DNA from: Deferribacteraceae bacterium
GTDB lineage: Bacteria; Chrysiogenota; Deferribacteres; Deferribacterales; JAISNW01
Direction of reading: 5' to 3'
Assembly: GCA_031278965.1 (NCBI GenBank)
Contig: JAITJJ010000209.1
Coordinates: forward strand, 1-6,960
DNA length: 6,960 nucleotides
Part shown: piece after piece, positions 4,705-6,960 of the stretch
How the letters are laid out: every line of letters starts with the position of its first letter
Position numbering within the stretch: the stretch's first letter is position 1
Position numbers and translations under genes: made by a program
Notes under the pieces: generated by a model
What the model was told of the DNA's origin: nothing
The model's input: the letters and a program-made list of their open reading frames with translations, nothing else
Databases searched by the model: none

Positions 4705-6960
4705 AACTTCAGCCCCTTCTTAACACTTTTAAGAAATTTTAGGTCTTCCTTATTAAATTTCTCCGTAATATAGCTGACCCTAGTCCCGGCAATTTTTAAT
4801 TCCTCCGGCGTTATTCTTTGTGCCAGTTCCCTGCGCATTCTGTAAAGCTCATTGGCATCCGATTCTCCCTCCTCTTCGGCTCTCAATACCCAATAATACG
4901 CCTCTGCCGGGTATTTTTCATAAAAATATTGAATGCAGGAATTAATAGCCCCGCGCACCCCATGATCTGCGGATAAGATGAGGTATGCCTCTCCCCTATT
5001 CTTGTCTTTTTTAACCCCATCCCCAAACAGATACCGGTGTGAGAGGGCATATATTGCATCAATGCTTCCCATTTCATCCGCTTTTTTATACCAACTTATC
5101 GCGGCTTTTTTATCTTTTTTAGTACCTAAGCCTAAATCATAACATTTTCCCACTTCAAAGGCCGCCAAAGCGAATTTTTCCTTCGCCGCGGCATGGTAGA
5201 ATATAAAAGCTTTTTCAGGATCGCCATTTACTCCCTTTGCTTCAGCATAGCACTTCCCAAGCATATAAAGCGCCCTTATAACGCCGGCTTCAGCGGAAGC
5301 TCCAAAGAGCTTGAAGGCAAGCTCATGATCCTCTCTCCTCATATCTCTGCCGAAAAAAAGCCGAACTCCAAGCTCAAGCATTGCTTCGGGATATCCCTCT
5401 TTGGTGGCGCGGCAGAGGTGATTTATGGAGAGTCCTGTAAAATAGCCGTGGTCATCTTCTTCCGCAACCTTTGCCGCTTGCCCGAATATTCCGCTTAATG
5501 CAAACGATGCTTCAGGGTTGCCTTGCTCCGCTGATAATTTATACCAAAAAACTGCATTTGCAAGATTTCGTCTGAAACCGGTTCCGTTCTGATAATATAC
5601 GCCCAGTTTGCACTGACATTTGGCATCTCCCGCCTCTCCCCCCTTCAGCAAATAATCCAAAGATTTTTTCTTGTCATAAATACCGAATTCTTTTTTAAAA
5701 TATAAAAGGGACAGCTCATAGCATGCGCTGTAAAGACCTTTCTCCAATGCCTCGTTCAGGTATTGAACGGCCTTTTCTGTACTGAAATACTCTTTTTCCC
5801 GCAAATGTATGAGAGCCAGATGATGTATACAGATCGGATCGCCGGTATTTTGCACCCCTGCGGTTGCATATTCAAAAGCCTTCTTGACATCGCGTGCAAC
5901 ATTGTCTCCTATGAGGTATAAGAGCGAGAGATTTAAATAAGCATTGCCGTGCCCAAGCTCGGCGGCTTTTTCATACCAGCTGATTGCTTTTTTTACATTC
6001 TTTTTTACCCCATCCCCAAGCTCATAGAGGTTTGCAAGAGAGAACATGGCATATATAAAACCGTCATCAGCGGCTTTCTGATACAGTTGAAATGCTTTTT
6101 TTATATTTCTGGGAACTATATCCCCGTCTTCATATATCTGAGCCAGTATAAATTCAGCAGGGGCAAAACCCGCCGTCGCCGCCTTTTCAAAGTTTTGTAT
6201 TGCATCCTGAAGGGATGGGTTAGTCTCATTATTTAGATAATATATGCCCAGATTATAATATGCCGGAGGGTAATCCGCCGCCGTCGCTTTTTGCAGCCAA
6301 TTTAAGGCGGCTGCATCATCTTTTTCAATCCCATAGCCGTTAAAGTAAGCAAGCCCTAAATCAGCTTGGGCAGATACGTCCCCCAATTCCGCCGCTTTTA
6401 AAAACCACTTTACGCCCTCTGTTGGATCTTCTTCAACTCCTTCAGCCTGCACATATTTTGCGCCAAGCTCTCTCATTGCTTCCGCATGCCCCCTCTCCGC
6501 TGCCTTTTTGCACCATAAAAAAGAGAGGGATTTATTCTGCTCCGTTCCGTCTCCAAAAAAATAGCAGCGGGAGAGCGCAAGCATTGCATCCGTATCTTCA
6601 CTCTGCGCCGCAAGATCAAAATATGTGAAAGCTACGCAACTGTCTTTCTCAACACCTTTGCCTGTCATATACATAAGCCCCAGCCAGAACTGCGCCACAG
6701 GGTTTCCCAAGTCTGCAGATTTTTTATAAAACCCATACGCCTTTCTTAGGTTTTGCTTAACTCCATGACCGTGTTCATAGCAGTAGCCCAGATTAAAGAG
6801 CGCCGGATCATAATTCTGCCTGGCGCTCTGCTTATACCAATAGAAGGCGAGATCAACGTTCTGTTCTGTTCCGCTCCCGTTCTCATAGGCGGAGGCAAGG
6901 CTGAATTGGGAGGGAGCGAAACAACCTTTCTCCGCCGCATATTTATACCAATAAAACGCC
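4701..6960 (-). CDS. Sel1-repeat (TPR-like) solenoid protein, 5' end outside window
   Basis: This is the C-terminal 752 residues of a large Sel1-like repeat protein. The frame is open to the right edge (last full codon 6957-6959), and the outermost residues read as the tail of another repeat (AFYWYKYAAEKG), so the start lies outside. About 19 units of roughly 36 residues follow, with the usual pattern of A..LG..Y..G.GV..D..KA..WY.KAAE.G; examples are AISWYEKAAELGH and AISWYKKADEMGS. Units 7, 10-12 and 14 are irregular, with lost glycines or an insertion. The last ~53 residues are repeat-free, charged and probably helical (LAQRITPEELKIAG then a lysine-rich end), a common way for such solenoids to end. 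Sel1 repeats form alpha-alpha superhelices that serve as protein-binding scaffolds; nothing here shows the partner. Location is unknown because the N-terminus is missing. A TTG at 6708-6710 should not be taken as the start. The stop overlaps the purD start. Confidence 0.93.
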   Translation of the reverse strand, partial: AFYWYKYAAEKGCFAPSQFSLASAYENGSGTEQNVDLAFYWYKQSARQNYDPALFNLGYCYEHGHGVKQNLRKAYGFYKKSADLGNPVAQFWLGLMYMTGKGVEKDSCVAFTYFDLAAQSEDTDAMLALSRCYFFGDGTEQNKSLSFLWCKKAAERGHAEAMRELGAKYVQAEGVEEDPTEGVKWFLKAAELGDVSAQADLGLAYFNGYGIEKDDAAALNWLQKATAADYPPAYYNLGIYYLNNETNPSLQDAIQNFEKAATAGFAPAEFILAQIYEDGDIVPRNIKKAFQLYQKAADDGFIYAMFSLANLYELGDGVKKNVKKAISWYEKAAELGHGNAYLNLSLLYLIGDNVARDVKKAFEYATAGVQNTGDPICIHHLALIHLREKEYFSTEKAVQYLNEALEKGLYSACYELSLLYFKKEFGIYDKKKSLDYLLKGGEAGDAKCQCKLGVYYQNGTGFRRNLANAVFWYKLSAEQGNPEASFALSGIFGQAAKVAEEDDHGYFTGLSINHLCRATKEGYPEAMLELGVRLFFGRDMRREDHELAFKLFGASAEAGVIRALYMLGKCYAEAKGVNGDPEKAFIFYHAAAKEKFALAAFEVGKCYDLGLGTKKDKKAAISWYKKADEMGSIDAIYALSHRYLFGDGVKKDKNRGEAYLILSADHGVRGAINSCIQYFYEKYPAEAYYWVLRAEEEGESDANELYRMRRELAQRITPEELKIAGTRVSYITEKFNKEDLKFLKSVKKGLKL
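4713..4718 (-). promoter_or_regulatory. Ribosome binding site of purD inside the Sel1 gene
   Basis: On the minus strand AAGGGG lies 8 bases before the purD ATG, wholly within the last codons of the Sel1 gene. Together with the ATGA stop/start overlap this supports the chosen purD start and coupled translation. Confidence 0.7.

Noticed and set aside
4280..4723. 147-codon open frame on the plus strand
   Set aside because: It lies antisense to purD, whose motifs are complete, has no recognisable domain, and is a shadow of codon bias.
5193..5498. 101-codon plus-strand frame inside the Sel1 gene
   Set aside because: The minus-strand frame carries clear, continuous Sel1 repeats, so this frame is spurious.
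6708..6710. TTG as the start codon of the Sel1-repeat gene
   Set aside because: The frame continues upstream without a stop to the window edge and encodes more Sel1 repeats, so this TTG is an internal leucine codon.
4701..6960. Tandem DNA repeat array
   Set aside because: The periodicity is at protein level (about 36 residues); the nucleotide copies have diverged too far to be a DNA repeat, and no CRISPR-like repeat-spacer pattern is present.

Overview
All recognisable genes in this window lie on the minus strand, so the order of transcription runs from the right edge to the left. The base composition looks mid-40s % GC by eye, coding is dense, and start sites mostly carry Shine-Dalgarno sequences. 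The gene set (de novo purine synthesis, a TorD-type molybdoenzyme chaperone, a radical SAM enzyme and a large Sel1-repeat protein) suggests a Gram-negative bacterium with anaerobic respiration. A Deferribacterota-like or similar lineage would fit, but this is a weak inference and no rRNA or clade-specific marker is present.

Layout from right to left. (1) 6960-4701: the 3' part of a gene for a long Sel1/TPR-like solenoid protein. At least 752 residues and about 19 repeats are visible, and the start lies outside the window. (2) 4704-3412: purD, which overlaps the Sel1 gene stop by 4 bases (ATGA). (3) 3388-2891: purE, 23 bases after purD. (4) 2788-2438: a small ArsC/Spx-like thioredoxin-fold protein, 102 bases after purE. 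(5) 2437-2265: an intergenic region holding a perfect 6-bp inverted repeat, a candidate intrinsic terminator for the upstream transcript, and a good sigma-70-type promoter pointing at the next gene. (6) 2264-1572: a TorD/DmsD/NarJ-family chaperone. (7) 1544-219: a radical SAM protein resembling the family I know as COG2108, 27 bases downstream and evidently in the same operon. (8) 218-1: no convincing gene, but it holds a coding-like remnant, an imperfect hairpin and a very AT-rich segment with a candidate leftward promoter.

How the genes fit together. PurD and PurE catalyse two steps of IMP biosynthesis and appear to be co-transcribed and translationally coupled with the Sel1 protein. The chaperone and radical SAM genes form a separate unit with their own promoter. 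TorD-family proteins escort molybdopterin enzymes before Tat export, so the radical SAM partner is a candidate for an unexplored maturation or redox-enzyme assembly step. No molybdoenzyme gene is present in the window. This two-gene unit is the most interesting part; the rest is mainly ordinary housekeeping.
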